Shown: positions 36,010 to 44,838, numbered from the stretch's first letter. The stretch: 64,000 nucleotides of DNA from Azotobacter vinelandii CA (GCF_000380335.1 NC_021149.1:4454501-4518500); one strand, 5' to 3'. Notes: generated by a model from the sequence alone, not told the origin. Made by a program: numbers and translations.

Positions 36010-36774
36010 GTGGGACAGACCAAAGAAGAGATCGCCGTGGAGCCCAAACGCAAACGAAAGCATCGTCCCAGCGTCGCCATCGGCTTCTGGATCATCAAGC
36101 GCCTGGAGAACCTGATCAGACGCTATTCGATCCTCGGCAATCCGCCGTTCTTCGATACCCGCGACTTCTCCTGGGTCCCCACGCTGGAGGCCAACTGGGA
36201 GGTCGTGCGCCGCGAACTCGAACAGGTTCTCCAGGATCGGGAACGCTTGCCGAACTTCCAGGACATCTCCAAGGATCAGCGCAGCCTCACCCAGGACGAC
36301 CTCTGGAAGACCTTCTTCCTCTACGGCTACGGCTACAAGATGGAAGGCAACTGCAAGCTGTGCCCGGAGACGACCAGGCTGGTCGAGTCGATCCCGGGGA
36401 TGTACACCGCCTTCTTCTCGATCTTGGCGCCCGGCAAGACCATCCGCGAGCACCGCGGCCCCTATAACGGTCTGCTGCGTGCCCACCTGGGGCTGATAGT
36501 GCCGGAACCCAGGGAAAACTGCCGGATCCGGGTGGGCGACCAGATCCGCCAGTGGGAACCCGGCAAGTGCATGATCTTCGACGACACCTACCGGCATCAG
36601 GTGTGGAACGAAACCGACGGCACCCGCGTCGTGCTGTTCCTCGACGTGCAGCGGCCGCTGGCCTGGCCGGGCAGGCTGCTCAACAAGCTGGTTCTCCAGC
36701 TCATCCGCTGGTCGCCCTTCATCCAGGACGCGCGGCGCAACCACCGCGCCTGGGAAGAGGGACTGGAGCGCTAA
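36010..36774 (+). CDS. Aspartyl/asparaginyl beta-hydroxylase family dioxygenase, LpxO-like (copy 1)
   Basis: 254-residue Fe(II)/2-oxoglutarate enzyme. Iron-ligand histidines are visible in TIREHRGP and in FDDTYRHQVWN, with the 2OG-binding Arg in the following TRVVLF. A basic N-terminus and C-terminal hydrophobic patch suggest membrane association, as in LpxO, which hydroxylates lipid A acyl chains. The GTG at 36010 has a perfect AAGGAGGT seven bases upstream. It sits 80 bases after the Tam41-like gene, so it may hydroxylate the ceramide acyl chain or base. A paralogue lies at 37623-38390. Confidence 0.84.
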   Translation: MGQTKEEIAVEPKRKRKHRPSVAIGFWIIKRLENLIRRYSILGNPPFFDTRDFSWVPTLEANWEVVRRELEQVLQDRERLPNFQDISKDQRSLTQDDLWKTFFLYGYGYKMEGNCKLCPETTRLVESIPGMYTAFFSILAPGKTIREHRGPYNGLLRAHLGLIVPEPRENCRIRVGDQIRQWEPGKCMIFDDTYRHQVWNETDGTRVVLFLDVQRPLAWPGRLLNKLVLQLIRWSPFIQDARRNHRAWEEGLER

Positions 36775-36835
36775 CCGCGTTCACCGGGACAGGCCCCGCT
36801 CCTTGCCGAAGAGCGGCCTCTCCCGGCCACCCGCC

Positions 36836-36871
36836 CTGACCGCCATCGAGGGCTCATCTGCCGGCGGTCAG
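36836..36871 (+). terminator. Hairpin after the hydroxylase gene (candidate terminator)
   Basis: Perfect nine-base stem CTGACCGCC / GGCGGTCAG with an 18-base loop, 62 bases after the stop. No T-run follows, so it may be a processing or rho-dependent element. The rest of 36775-37073 holds no convincing gene; a small palindrome AACCTTGAAGGTT lies at 36992-37004, ahead of the next gene. Confidence 0.4.
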
Positions 36872-37073
36872 GAAAACCACGCGCTATCGGTCGCCGGGAA
36901 TCTCGACGACTTTCCCGTGGTTCGTCCATTCGTCGGCGGCAAGCGGCGGGTATCCCGGCGCCATGAACTCCTGATTTGCACCGCCTTCTCAAACCTTGAA
37001 GGTTCTTTTCGAACGAGCCATGCCCGGAAAGTCCGTCCGGATGGCAATCACGACGAAAGAGCGGGAGAAGAAT

Positions 37074-37265
37074 ATGGCGGAGAAAAAACGCGACATGAGC
37101 GTAAGCGAAGCGGGCCGCAAGGGCGGTGAAGCTACCGCGGCGACCCACGGCCGCGAGTTCTACGAGGAAATCGGCCACAAGGGCGGCGAGGCAGGTGGCA
37201 AGAAGGGCGGTCAGCGCGTCCGCGAGCTGATCGAAGAAAGCAAGCGCCGGGAAGACGAGTCCTGA
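37074..37265 (+). CDS. KGG-motif stress-induced protein
   Basis: 63-residue very hydrophilic protein with repeated GRKGGEA, GHKGGEA and GKKGGQR motifs (PF10685 type, like E. coli YciG/YmdF). Such proteins are usually RpoS- or stress-induced and of unclear mechanism. The ATG at 37074 follows GGGAGAAGAAT; an upstream in-frame ATG adds 26 residues outside the family pattern. Confidence 0.88.
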   Translation: MAEKKRDMSVSEAGRKGGEATAATHGREFYEEIGHKGGEAGGKKGGQRVRELIEESKRREDES

Positions 37266-37340
37266 ACCGCCCCTCGAGAATACCGGGACATGCGTCCTGG
37301 CGTGCCAGGAAACGATGGCAGCGCCTAACGGAGGTGAATC

Positions 37341-37547
37341 ATGAGCAGAGGCATGGGCGGTCATTCCCCATCCAACATATCCCACCATCTGAAAGGCATC
37401 GACTTTCCGGCGGGAAGGCACGACCTGCTGAAACAGGCCGAACGCAATGGCGCCGACGAAGACGTGCTCGACACCCTCAAGCGAATGCCGGACGAGCGTT
37501 ATGAAAGCATGGCGGACGTCATGAAGGGCTACGGCTCGGTGCACTGA
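37341..37547 (+). CDS. DUF2795 small protein
   Basis: 68 residues with the family pattern HLKGIDFPAGRHDLLKQAERNGADEDVLDTL and a C-terminal YESMADVMKGYG. CGGAGG is eight bases before the ATG. DUF2795 proteins often neighbour other stress-related small genes, as here with the KGG protein 75 bases upstream. Molecular role unknown. Confidence 0.85.
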   Translation: MSRGMGGHSPSNISHHLKGIDFPAGRHDLLKQAERNGADEDVLDTLKRMPDERYESMADVMKGYGSVH

Positions 37548-37558
37548 GCCGGTCGCAC

Positions 37559-37581
37559 GAAGCGGGCCGTCGGCCCGCTTC
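37559..37581. terminator. GC-rich hairpin between convergent genes
   Basis: Perfect ten-base stem GAAGCGGGCC / GGCCCGCTTC with a three-base loop, just after the DUF2795 stop and before the end of the leftward hydroxylase gene. No T-run, but the position suits a two-way terminator. Confidence 0.6.
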
Positions 37582-37622
37582 CGGGGAACAGGATTCCCCG
37601 CCGGGGTTCGCTCCTTTCCCGC

Positions 37623-38390
37623 TCAGTCGTCCAGCAGCTTGTGCGCCTTCTCCCAGGCGGCCAGGTTGCTGCGCGCCTCCTGAACGAACGGGCTGCGCCG
37701 CACCGCACCGAGAAACAGGTCACCCAGAAGGCGTCCGGGCAGGCGCAAGGGGCGCTTGAACTGGATCAGCAGCACCACGCGGGTCTGCTCCGTGTCGTTC
37801 CAGACCTCGTGGGGATAGGTGTCGTCGAAGACCATGCACTCCCCTTCCTTCCAACTGGCGGTCTGCTCGCCGACCTGGATGCGGCAGCGCTCGCCGGGCG
37901 TCGGCGTCACCAGCGCGAGGTGGCAGGTCAGGATGCGCTTGGTCACCCCGGTATGCCGCGGGATGTGCGCGCCGGGCCCCAGGATCGAGAAGAAGGCGCT
38001 GTTGAGTCCGGGCACCGCCGACAGGATCCGCGCCGTTTCCGGACACTGCTGGCAGCCGCTGTCGATCCGGTAGCCGTAGCCCCAGAGAAAATACGACTGC
38101 CAGACCTTGCTGGTGGCGATGCGCCGGTGATCCGGAGAAATATCGCGCAGGGCCGGAATCGGCGTGCCCTGCTCGAGCAGCCGGTCGAGCTCGGCGCGCA
38201 CGACCGGCCAGGCGGCCTCCAGCTCGGCTATCCAGGGAAACAACCGCTTGTCGAAGAACTCCGGATCGCCCACCAGGGAATTGCGGGCCAGAAAGCGGTT
38301 GATCAACGGGCGCAGTTTTTTGCCGGTCCGGTACAAGGCGCTGCGCTTGACCTTGTCTTTCACTACCTCGGCTGAAGCCATTTCACTCAT
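37623..38390 (-). CDS. Aspartyl/asparaginyl beta-hydroxylase family dioxygenase, LpxO-like (copy 2)
   Basis: 255 residues, clearly paralogous to the gene at 36010: shared FFD.R.F.W, LWGYGY, CPET, FFSIL.PG, FDDTY.HEVWN and TRVVL. Iron histidines are in IPRHTGV and DDTYPHEVW. Divergence is high, so the two probably act on different acyl positions or lipids. It runs leftward, away from the large glycosyltransferase gene that lies upstream on the same strand. Confidence 0.84.
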   Translation of the reverse strand: MSEMASAEVVKDKVKRSALYRTGKKLRPLINRFLARNSLVGDPEFFDKRLFPWIAELEAAWPVVRAELDRLLEQGTPIPALRDISPDHRRIATSKVWQSYFLWGYGYRIDSGCQQCPETARILSAVPGLNSAFFSILGPGAHIPRHTGVTKRILTCHLALVTPTPGERCRIQVGEQTASWKEGECMVFDDTYPHEVWNDTEQTRVVLLIQFKRPLRLPGRLLGDLFLGAVRRSPFVQEARSNLAAWEKAHKLLDD

Positions 38391-38459
38391 GCAGGCGTCC
38401 TGATTGCAGGCTGTGGAACGCGGCGGGCGACCGGGCGGAGCGGCCCGGGCGCCCGCCGC

Positions 38460-40799
38460 TCAAGAAACGGGGCGCTCCGCTTGCACAACCTCGCGGATCG
38501 CCTGGAGGGCGCGTTCGCGAGAGGCGGCAAGCAGCGCCGGTGAGAGTCCCGGCGGATGATCCAGCCCTTCCGGCAGGGGCGCCACGCCCAGGGCCAGGTG
38601 CACCTGCTCGACGCAACGCTCGCGCTTGACCCAACCCGCCGCGACCACCTCGTCATAGAGGCGCCCGAGCCGGTTCTGCTGTCTCGGCACGCCACGACTG
38701 CCGGCGACCCGCTCGATGACGCCCAGCCGCCGTTCGAGCGCATGCTGCAGGCGCGCCTTGCGATGCCGCTGCAGCGGCAGCGGGAACACGGCCACCGGCC
38801 GGCCGGTCATGCAGGCCTCGGTCAGCATCGAGACGCTTTCGCCGGTCACCACGAAGGCATCGGCCAGCGCCAGCAGCGCCCGGTAGGGATTATCGTCCGG
38901 GCTGCCGAAGCGATAGCTCCACAACGGCGCATCGATGGCCGCCAGCAGGGCGTCGGTCGCGTCCGCGGAGGTGCGCGGGCTGGTCGATACCAGCAACGAG
39001 CCGCCGCGGGTCCTGGCCGCGGCGCCGGCCTCCCGGCCCAATGTCGTGGCGGTCCGCTCGTCGAGCCGGTAGGGAATCGTGTCGCCGCCCACCAGCAGCG
39101 CGATCCAGGGCCGCGGCAGGTGGGCGAAACGCTGCCGCCAGGCGTCCAGCGTCGCCTCGTCGAGCGGGTGCTCGCCGATGAAGGGGGCCGGCAGGTCGAC
39201 GACGTTGCCGCGCAGCGGCAGGCCGTACTGCGGGGTCGTCACCACCCGGTCGAAGCGGTCCAGCGACGCGCGCGGCCGGCCCAGCACCACCAGGCGCGCG
39301 TGGCCTTGCGACTGGCGCTGGATCTGGCGGGCCACGACGGCGGTGTGCCGGCCGGCGCTGAGCACCAGGTCCGGCCAGGGCGGCGACAGGGCGAAGCCGG
39401 AAGCATCCGCCCGCTTGATTTCGTAGGGCCAGCCGAGCGCCTCGGCGATGTCCGTCAACTGGGCGTTGTCGCCGGCGCGCGCGCCCTGCAGCACCCAGAC
39501 CCTGGGCAGTTCCCGTCCGCCCCCGGTGCGCTGCGCGAAGTCCGCCCGGAAGCGCTGCGTGCGCCCCCGGCGATCCCGGCAATCGAGCTGCCAGCAACGA
39601 TCCGGGTAGCGCAGCGCCACCCGGCGCACCAGCGTCCGCCAGCCGTCGAGGCTGCCGATCATGGAGCCCTCGGCGCCCAGTTCCGCCTTGACGAACACCC
39701 ACTGGCAGCCGAGCCGGAACAGGCGATCCAGCAACCAGGGCAGATCCTCCACCGGCAGCCGTTCGAGGCCGTTCGCGATCACGGCGTCCTGCACCGGCAG
39801 GTCGTCGCGGCCGAGTTGCTCCAGCGACCAGCGCGGCAGCGACGGCTCGTCGGCGGCGCTCCAGGCGCCGACCAGCGCCGCTTGCCCGGCACCGAGCGCC
39901 CGCGCCTGGCGCAGCAGGTCCGCCGCCGGCTCCGCCGGCAGCCGCGCGGCCTGCTCGCAGCCAGCGGCGAAACCGGGGCTGGGGCTCGTCGCCGCGTAGA
40001 TTTCATAGCCTTCGCGGTCCGCCGCCTGTTCGAGACTGAGGAAGTGTTCGGCGAGGGGATGGATCTGGTACGAGTACTGCTCGGGGGTGGGACGCCAGGG
40101 CTGCAGGTGCAGGGCCGTGTAGTGCAGCAGCTTGGTCTCGCCCGGGCGGAACTCGAAGTCGCGGGCGTGCCAGAGGGGATCGAGCGCGCCCCAGCGCCCC
40201 GGCTCGGCGGCCGCCTCGGCGCACAGGGCCTTCTTGGGTTCGCGGCAGGCCTTGGCGTAGGTCCAGCAGCGGATCATCCGCTCGCAGTCGATCAGCATCA
40301 CCGCGGTGTCCTCGGGCAGCAGCGCCAGGTAGCCGTGCTCGCCCATGGGCTGGTCGAACAGCTCCGCGGGATCGGCGGTGAAGATCTGGTCGACGTCGGT
40401 GTAGATCGCCCGGCCCTGCCGTCCGGCGAGGTCCGGGATGGCGAAGCGGAAGTTGGTGAAGTTGGTGCGCCAGCCCTTGCGGTCGAAGCCCGGCAGGCCG
40501 GTCATGCGGTAGACCTCGTAGCGCCGCAGCGGGTCGCGCACCCGTTCGAGGGAATAGAAGAAGATGCGCTCGGCGCGATGCTGCGCCGGCTCGGTGCCGA
40601 GGAAGATCCGCACCGCCGGCGCCTCCGGCGCGCCGGGCCGGGCCTCCAGCACGACGGGGACGATGCGCGGCACCGCCGGCGGCTCGCCCTCGGCGGCCGC
40701 CCCGGAAGCGGCGGACTGCGGGCGAGAGTCCGGCGACCGGTGGTGGAAACCAAGGAGTTTCCGCACTGCCTTGTCGATTTTCAGTGCAAAGAAAGTCAT
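38460..40799 (-). CDS. Two-domain glycosyltransferase: GT8-like N-terminus and ELM1-type C-terminus
   Basis: 779 residues. The N-terminal part (about 65-290) has an Asp-x-Asp motif at 135-137 in IYTDVDQIF and FYSLERVRDPLRRYEVYRM, resembling GT8-type sugar transferases. The C-terminal part (about 440-775) is the ELM1 family, with VWVLQGARAGDNAQL, LLVGGDT and VTGESVSMLTEACMTGRPV, a GT-B nucleotide-sugar site. The middle (about 330-420) has a pattern like the end of a SAM methyltransferase (QDAVIANGLERLP) but no binding loop. Likely glycolipid or LPS-core assembly. The ATG at 40799 follows GAGAGG. Confidence 0.75.
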   Translation of the reverse strand: MTFFALKIDKAVRKLLGFHHRSPDSRPQSAASGAAAEGEPPAVPRIVPVVLEARPGAPEAPAVRIFLGTEPAQHRAERIFFYSLERVRDPLRRYEVYRMTGLPGFDRKGWRTNFTNFRFAIPDLAGRQGRAIYTDVDQIFTADPAELFDQPMGEHGYLALLPEDTAVMLIDCERMIRCWTYAKACREPKKALCAEAAAEPGRWGALDPLWHARDFEFRPGETKLLHYTALHLQPWRPTPEQYSYQIHPLAEHFLSLEQAADREGYEIYAATSPSPGFAAGCEQAARLPAEPAADLLRQARALGAGQAALVGAWSAADEPSLPRWSLEQLGRDDLPVQDAVIANGLERLPVEDLPWLLDRLFRLGCQWVFVKAELGAEGSMIGSLDGWRTLVRRVALRYPDRCWQLDCRDRRGRTQRFRADFAQRTGGGRELPRVWVLQGARAGDNAQLTDIAEALGWPYEIKRADASGFALSPPWPDLVLSAGRHTAVVARQIQRQSQGHARLVVLGRPRASLDRFDRVVTTPQYGLPLRGNVVDLPAPFIGEHPLDEATLDAWRQRFAHLPRPWIALLVGGDTIPYRLDERTATTLGREAGAAARTRGGSLLVSTSPRTSADATDALLAAIDAPLWSYRFGSPDDNPYRALLALADAFVVTGESVSMLTEACMTGRPVAVFPLPLQRHRKARLQHALERRLGVIERVAGSRGVPRQQNRLGRLYDEVVAAGWVKRERCVEQVHLALGVAPLPEGLDHPPGLSPALLAASRERALQAIREVVQAERPVS

Positions 40800-40980
40800 G
40801 CGTCCTCTCATCCCTCGCGAGTACGGCGGCCGAGCCTTGGCCTGGCTACTTCCGCCGAATGTATGGTTCACTCATTGCGCGCACAGGTGGCGATGCTCCG
40901 GGCGCCCCTCGCGGGGCACGGCCATGTCATCCCGGCAGGTGCGCTCGATTTCCCCCTGCATTCGGGCGGCTCCCGGCACC

Positions 40981-41799
40981 ATGACGCGCATCTTACACAT
41001 TTCCGACACCCATTTCGGCACAGAACAGCAACCCGTGATAGAGGCCCTGGAGTCGCACGTACGCGAACAGGGCGCCGATCTGCTGGTGCTGTCGGGAGAC
41101 ATCACCCAGCGCGCGCGCCGCGAACAGTTCGACGCGGCCGTGGCCTTCGTCCGGCGCCTGGAGGACTGCGGCATTCCCCGCAGCCTGGTGATCCCCGGCA
41201 ACCACGACCTGCCGCTGCACAACCTGCTGGCGCGATTCCTGTTGCCCTACGGCAACTACCGCCGCTGTTTCGGCTGGCAACTGGAGCCGACCTTCGAGAA
41301 CGACGAACTGCTGGTCATCGGCCTGAACACGACCCATCCCAGGCGCCGCAAGGATGGCCGGGTGACCGATGCCCAGGTGCAGGCGGTCTGCGAGCGCCTG
41401 CGCCGCAGCGACCCGGACAAGCTGCGCATCGTGGTGGCCCACCAGCCCTTCGGCGCGATGCTGCCGTCAGACCTGAGCAACCTGCAGCATGGCGCGGAGA
41501 CGGCACTGACGCGCTGGGCCGAGGCGGGCCTGGACATCGTGATGGGCGGGCACATCCACCTGCCCTACGTCCTGCCGCTGAGCGGCCAGTACCCCGGACT
41601 GGCGCGGGAGATCTGGACAGTGCAGGCCGGTACCGCGCTGTCCTCGCGGCTGCGCGGCAACCTGCCGAACTCGTTCAACCGGTTGCACCTCGGCGAGAAC
41701 CCGGACAGACGGGTACGGGTCGAGCGCTGGGATTACCATCCGCCGACCGGCCGCTTCGTGCCCGAGGCGCATTTCGACCTGCATTGGCCGGCCCGCTGA
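40981..41799 (+). CDS. Calcineurin-like metallophosphoesterase
   Basis: 272-residue dimetal phosphoesterase: DTHFG (with HISD before it), SGDITQ, GNHDLP, VVAHQP and GGHIHLPY give all five family blocks. Related enzymes include CpdA (cAMP) and LpxH-type lipid pyrophosphatases. The protein is cytosolic and soluble. Its position among lipid and sugar genes hints at a lipid-linked phosphate substrate, but that is inference. It is divergent from the large glycosyltransferase, with a 181-base gap that probably holds both promoters. Confidence 0.88.
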   Translation: MTRILHISDTHFGTEQQPVIEALESHVREQGADLLVLSGDITQRARREQFDAAVAFVRRLEDCGIPRSLVIPGNHDLPLHNLLARFLLPYGNYRRCFGWQLEPTFENDELLVIGLNTTHPRRRKDGRVTDAQVQAVCERLRRSDPDKLRIVVAHQPFGAMLPSDLSNLQHGAETALTRWAEAGLDIVMGGHIHLPYVLPLSGQYPGLAREIWTVQAGTALSSRLRGNLPNSFNRLHLGENPDRRVRVERWDYHPPTGRFVPEAHFDLHWPAR

Positions 41800-41828
41800 C
41801 CCCGGATGCGGGCGGGCCGGAAACCCGT

Positions 41829-42911
41829 TCAGTCCGGGGTCGCCAGCATGTCCTCGATGGATGCGATCAGTCGCCGCTCCCGTCGCTCGCCGAGGTCCGG
41901 AGTCTCGCTGGCCAGGTGGGAGGAAGGCCGATTCCGCGCCAGCTCCTGCAGGCGCCTTTCGAGGCCGGCCGGGTCGAGGGCGGCCCGTCGCTCCAGCAGG
42001 CGACGCCTGGAAAACGGTTTCTTGGTCGAATGGTCGATCAGCAGCGGCAACAGCCGCTCGGCGTCGGCCAGACTGGCCTCGTCTCCGATCAGGCGTCGCA
42101 ACAGCCGGCATGCGGCCTGCGCCAGCCGCGGCGATGGCGCGCTGCGCTTGCCGTTGAGCTCGTGCAGGAACACGCCCAGGTGCAACGCCGTCGAGAGCGC
42201 CGCATCGGTGCCCATGGCCATCTGCCCGCAATCGATCACCCGCAACGGCGCTCGCGGCTCGGGCGAGACCATGACATTGCCGGGATGCAGGTCGAGATGG
42301 CAGATGCCGGCCCCGCGCAGCGCCGTCAGCACCTCCATCAACTGCCGAAGCAGCGTCCGGCGGCGCGCGGCGTCGTCCTCGTGCGCCAGCCAGACATCGC
42401 TGAACGCCTGCCAGCCGGCCAGATACTCCTGCAGCAGGATCTGCTGCACCGGCAGGCCGCAGCGGAAATACTCGCCGAAGGCGAAGGTCCCGACCCCGTG
42501 CACGGTACGCTCGTTCAGCGCCAGGTTGTGCGCCAGCTCGGCGGTGCCGTGGCTCACGCCCACCAGCGGACTGCTGCAACCCAGCAAAGCGCCGAGACGC
42601 TTGCGCGGAGTCAGCGCCATCTGCTTGACAAAATAGCCGGGCGAGTCCGGCGACTCCGGCGGCTGCAGCCGGTAGATGCGCCGCGACTTGTGTTTCTCCG
42701 CTCTTTCGCGAAGCAGCGTGATCCCCGCCGGATCGCCGTCCTGCAGGAAACGGTCGAGCAGGCGGGCCGGAACCTGCGCGGCTTCGTCGGCCAGCCACCA
42801 GCGCCACCCCGATCCGGAAAACACCAGCGGACCGGAAAACCGGGCGCCCAGAAAGTGCGGCCTCGGCCAGCCCGCACCGAAGCCTTCTGCATGAAACCTC
42901 ATTCGCTCCAT
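41829..42911 (-). CDS. Lipopolysaccharide-kinase-like protein
   Basis: 360 residues of protein-kinase-like fold. The catalytic loop HLDLHPGNVMV and the metal-binding VIDCGQM are present; FVKQMALTPRKR contains the probable ATP-site lysine. This pattern fits the WaaP/InaA group that phosphorylates LPS core sugars. Two ATGs nine bases apart could start it (42911 or 42902). It converges with the phosphoesterase and is divergent from the GT2 gene. Confidence 0.72.
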   Translation of the reverse strand: MERMRFHAEGFGAGWPRPHFLGARFSGPLVFSGSGWRWWLADEAAQVPARLLDRFLQDGDPAGITLLRERAEKHKSRRIYRLQPPESPDSPGYFVKQMALTPRKRLGALLGCSSPLVGVSHGTAELAHNLALNERTVHGVGTFAFGEYFRCGLPVQQILLQEYLAGWQAFSDVWLAHEDDAARRRTLLRQLMEVLTALRGAGICHLDLHPGNVMVSPEPRAPLRVIDCGQMAMGTDAALSTALHLGVFLHELNGKRSAPSPRLAQAACRLLRRLIGDEASLADAERLLPLLIDHSTKKPFSRRRLLERRAALDPAGLERRLQELARNRPSSHLASETPDLGERRERRLIASIEDMLATPD

Positions 42912-43041
42912 CCCGCTGCCATGAATCCGCCCGAGGATATGCCGCGAAAGGCCACTTCGTCGCCCCATTGGGTTACTCTGGCGGGGTTTGCGGTGCTGGT
43001 CGGGGTTTCAGCGCCGGCTCATCCGTCCTGGGAATCTCGCC

Positions 43042-44064
43042 ATGTCTCGAACACCGCGTGTGACGGTCTTCATTCCGGTACACAACCGTCAACGCTACAT
43101 CGCCACCGCCGTCGACAGCATCCTGGCGCAGACCTTCGGGGACTTCGAACTGCTGGTCGTCGACGACGGCTCGACCGACGCCACCCTCGAGGTGCTGTCG
43201 CACTACCGGGACCCGCGCCTGCGCGTGGAGTGCAACCCGCGCAACCTGGGCCTTCCGGGAACCCGCAACCGCGGCCTGGAACTGGCCCGCGGCGAATACA
43301 TCGCCCTGCTCGACAGCGACGACAAGGCCTGGCCCGAGCGCCTCACCCGCCAGGTCGAGGTGCTCGATCGGCACCCCGAGCTGGTGCAGATCGGCAGCGC
43401 CTGCGACTTCATGGACGCCGAGGGCCGGCGCCTCGACCGGGTCCGCCGCCGGCCGCTGGCTCCCGACGAGGTGGATGCCAGCCTGGCGTTCTACTGCGCC
43501 CTGACCAACCGCACGATCATGGGGCGCACCGCCATCCTGCGCGAATACCGCTACAGCGAGGACTTCCCGAGCTGCGAGGACTACGAACTGCACCAGCGGC
43601 TGGCGCGTACCTGGCGCATGGCCAATCTCCCGGACGTACTGGTCTGCGGGCGCGAACACCCCGGCCGCTTCACCCGCAACAACCGGGCGCTGGGCGTCGA
43701 CCGCAAGCGCGAGATCTGCCGGCGGGCGCTGCTCGAACTCGGCATCGAACCGAGCGAGGCGGACCTCGACCGCCACTACGCCTTGTCGCGCCCCCAGGAG
43801 CTCGGCGCCGAACTGGACCGGGATTATCTCGACTGGACCGAGCAGTGGCTGGCCCGGCTCGACGTCGCCAACCGCCGCACGCAGCGCTATGTGCCCGAGG
43901 CGCTGCTGCGCGTCATGACCGAGCGCTGGGTACAACTGTGCCTGCAGGCGCGCCGCCAGCTCGGGCCGGGCGCCTACCTGCGCCTATTGCGCTCGCCGCT
44001 GGCCAGGCGCCTGCCGGCGACGTTCCTGCGTTTCCTGCGCACGCCCCGTCCGCTGGCGACCTGA
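43042..44064 (+). CDS. Family 2 glycosyltransferase
   Basis: 340 residues. GT-A fold with VTVFIPVHNRQRYI, ELLVVDDGSTDATLEVL, GTRNRGLELARGEYIALLDSDD (the DxD pair) and CEDYELHQRL (catalytic acid). The ATG at 43042 begins right at the domain (MSRTPRVTVF); the frame is open 18 codons further upstream without a ribosome site. The C-terminal third is helical and basic. Probable LPS or glycolipid sugar transfer; a dioxygenase gene follows after 47 bases. Confidence 0.9.
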   Translation: MSRTPRVTVFIPVHNRQRYIATAVDSILAQTFGDFELLVVDDGSTDATLEVLSHYRDPRLRVECNPRNLGLPGTRNRGLELARGEYIALLDSDDKAWPERLTRQVEVLDRHPELVQIGSACDFMDAEGRRLDRVRRRPLAPDEVDASLAFYCALTNRTIMGRTAILREYRYSEDFPSCEDYELHQRLARTWRMANLPDVLVCGREHPGRFTRNNRALGVDRKREICRRALLELGIEPSEADLDRHYALSRPQELGAELDRDYLDWTEQWLARLDVANRRTQRYVPEALLRVMTERWVQLCLQARRQLGPGAYLRLLRSPLARRLPATFLRFLRTPRPLAT

Positions 44065-44111
44065 GCCGGCACGAACAGATTCCCCACCGAACCAGCCATG
44101 AGGAGCGTGAC

Positions 44112-44828
44112 ATGCGCTATCTGGACTTCGAGGCCCTGGAGCGCCTGGACGCCCGGGCCTTTCAGGAACAGCACCCCTACCCCTGGGCCAATCCGGCCGG
44201 CCTGCTGACCGCCGAGGGCTACGCGGCGCTGCGCGACAGCCTGCCTTCCGCCGAACGCTTCACGGAGGTAGTCGGCAAGGTGCGCCGCTACGGCCAACAA
44301 TCCCATGACCGCCTGGCGCTGGAATACGCGCCGGGACTCGAACTCTCGCCGCACTGGCAGGCCTTCCTGGACGAGCTGAACGGCCCCCGCTACCGGCAGT
44401 TCCTGACCCGCATGCTCGGCACGCGCGCCTTCCGGCTGCGCTATCACTGGCATTACACGCCGGCCGGCTGCTCGGTCTCGCCGCACTGCGACGCCCGCGA
44501 AAAGCTCGGATCGCACATCTTCTACTTCAACACCGAGGACGACTGGCAAGCCGAGTGGGGCGGGCAGACCCTGGTGCTGGACGACGGCGGCCGCTTCGAC
44601 AGCAAGAGCGCGCCGGCCTTCGAGGATTTCGAGCGCATCATCGAGTCCCGGGCGCTGGGCAACCACAGCTTTCTGTTCTGCCGACGCGGCAACTCCTGGC
44701 ACGGGGTGCGCGAACTCACCTGCCCGCCGGACCACTACCGCAAGGTCTTCATCGTGGTCATCGACGAACACCGCCCGCTCAAGCAGTTGTCCCGGCGGAT
44801 CAAAAGGCTGTTCGGGCGCGTCGCCTGA
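44112..44828 (+). CDS. 2OG-Fe(II) oxygenase
   Basis: 238 residues. The iron facial triad is visible as His-x-Asp in VSPHCDAREK and a distal His in GNSWHGVREL; WGGQTLVL and HYRKVFIVVI complete the double-stranded beta helix. AGGAG lies seven bases before the ATG. It follows the GT2 gene as an apparent operon. Substrate unknown; prolyl-hydroxylase-like enzymes near glycosyltransferases often modify surface sugars or lipids. Confidence 0.85.
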   Translation: MRYLDFEALERLDARAFQEQHPYPWANPAGLLTAEGYAALRDSLPSAERFTEVVGKVRRYGQQSHDRLALEYAPGLELSPHWQAFLDELNGPRYRQFLTRMLGTRAFRLRYHWHYTPAGCSVSPHCDAREKLGSHIFYFNTEDDWQAEWGGQTLVLDDGGRFDSKSAPAFEDFERIIESRALGNHSFLFCRRGNSWHGVRELTCPPDHYRKVFIVVIDEHRPLKQLSRRIKRLFGRVA

Positions 44829-44838
44829 GTAACCCGGC

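Noticed and set aside
38556-44111. Very long plus-strand frame before the 2OG oxygenase
   Set aside because: It crosses several real genes in other frames without recognisable domains; only its last 238 codons (from 44112) are a gene.
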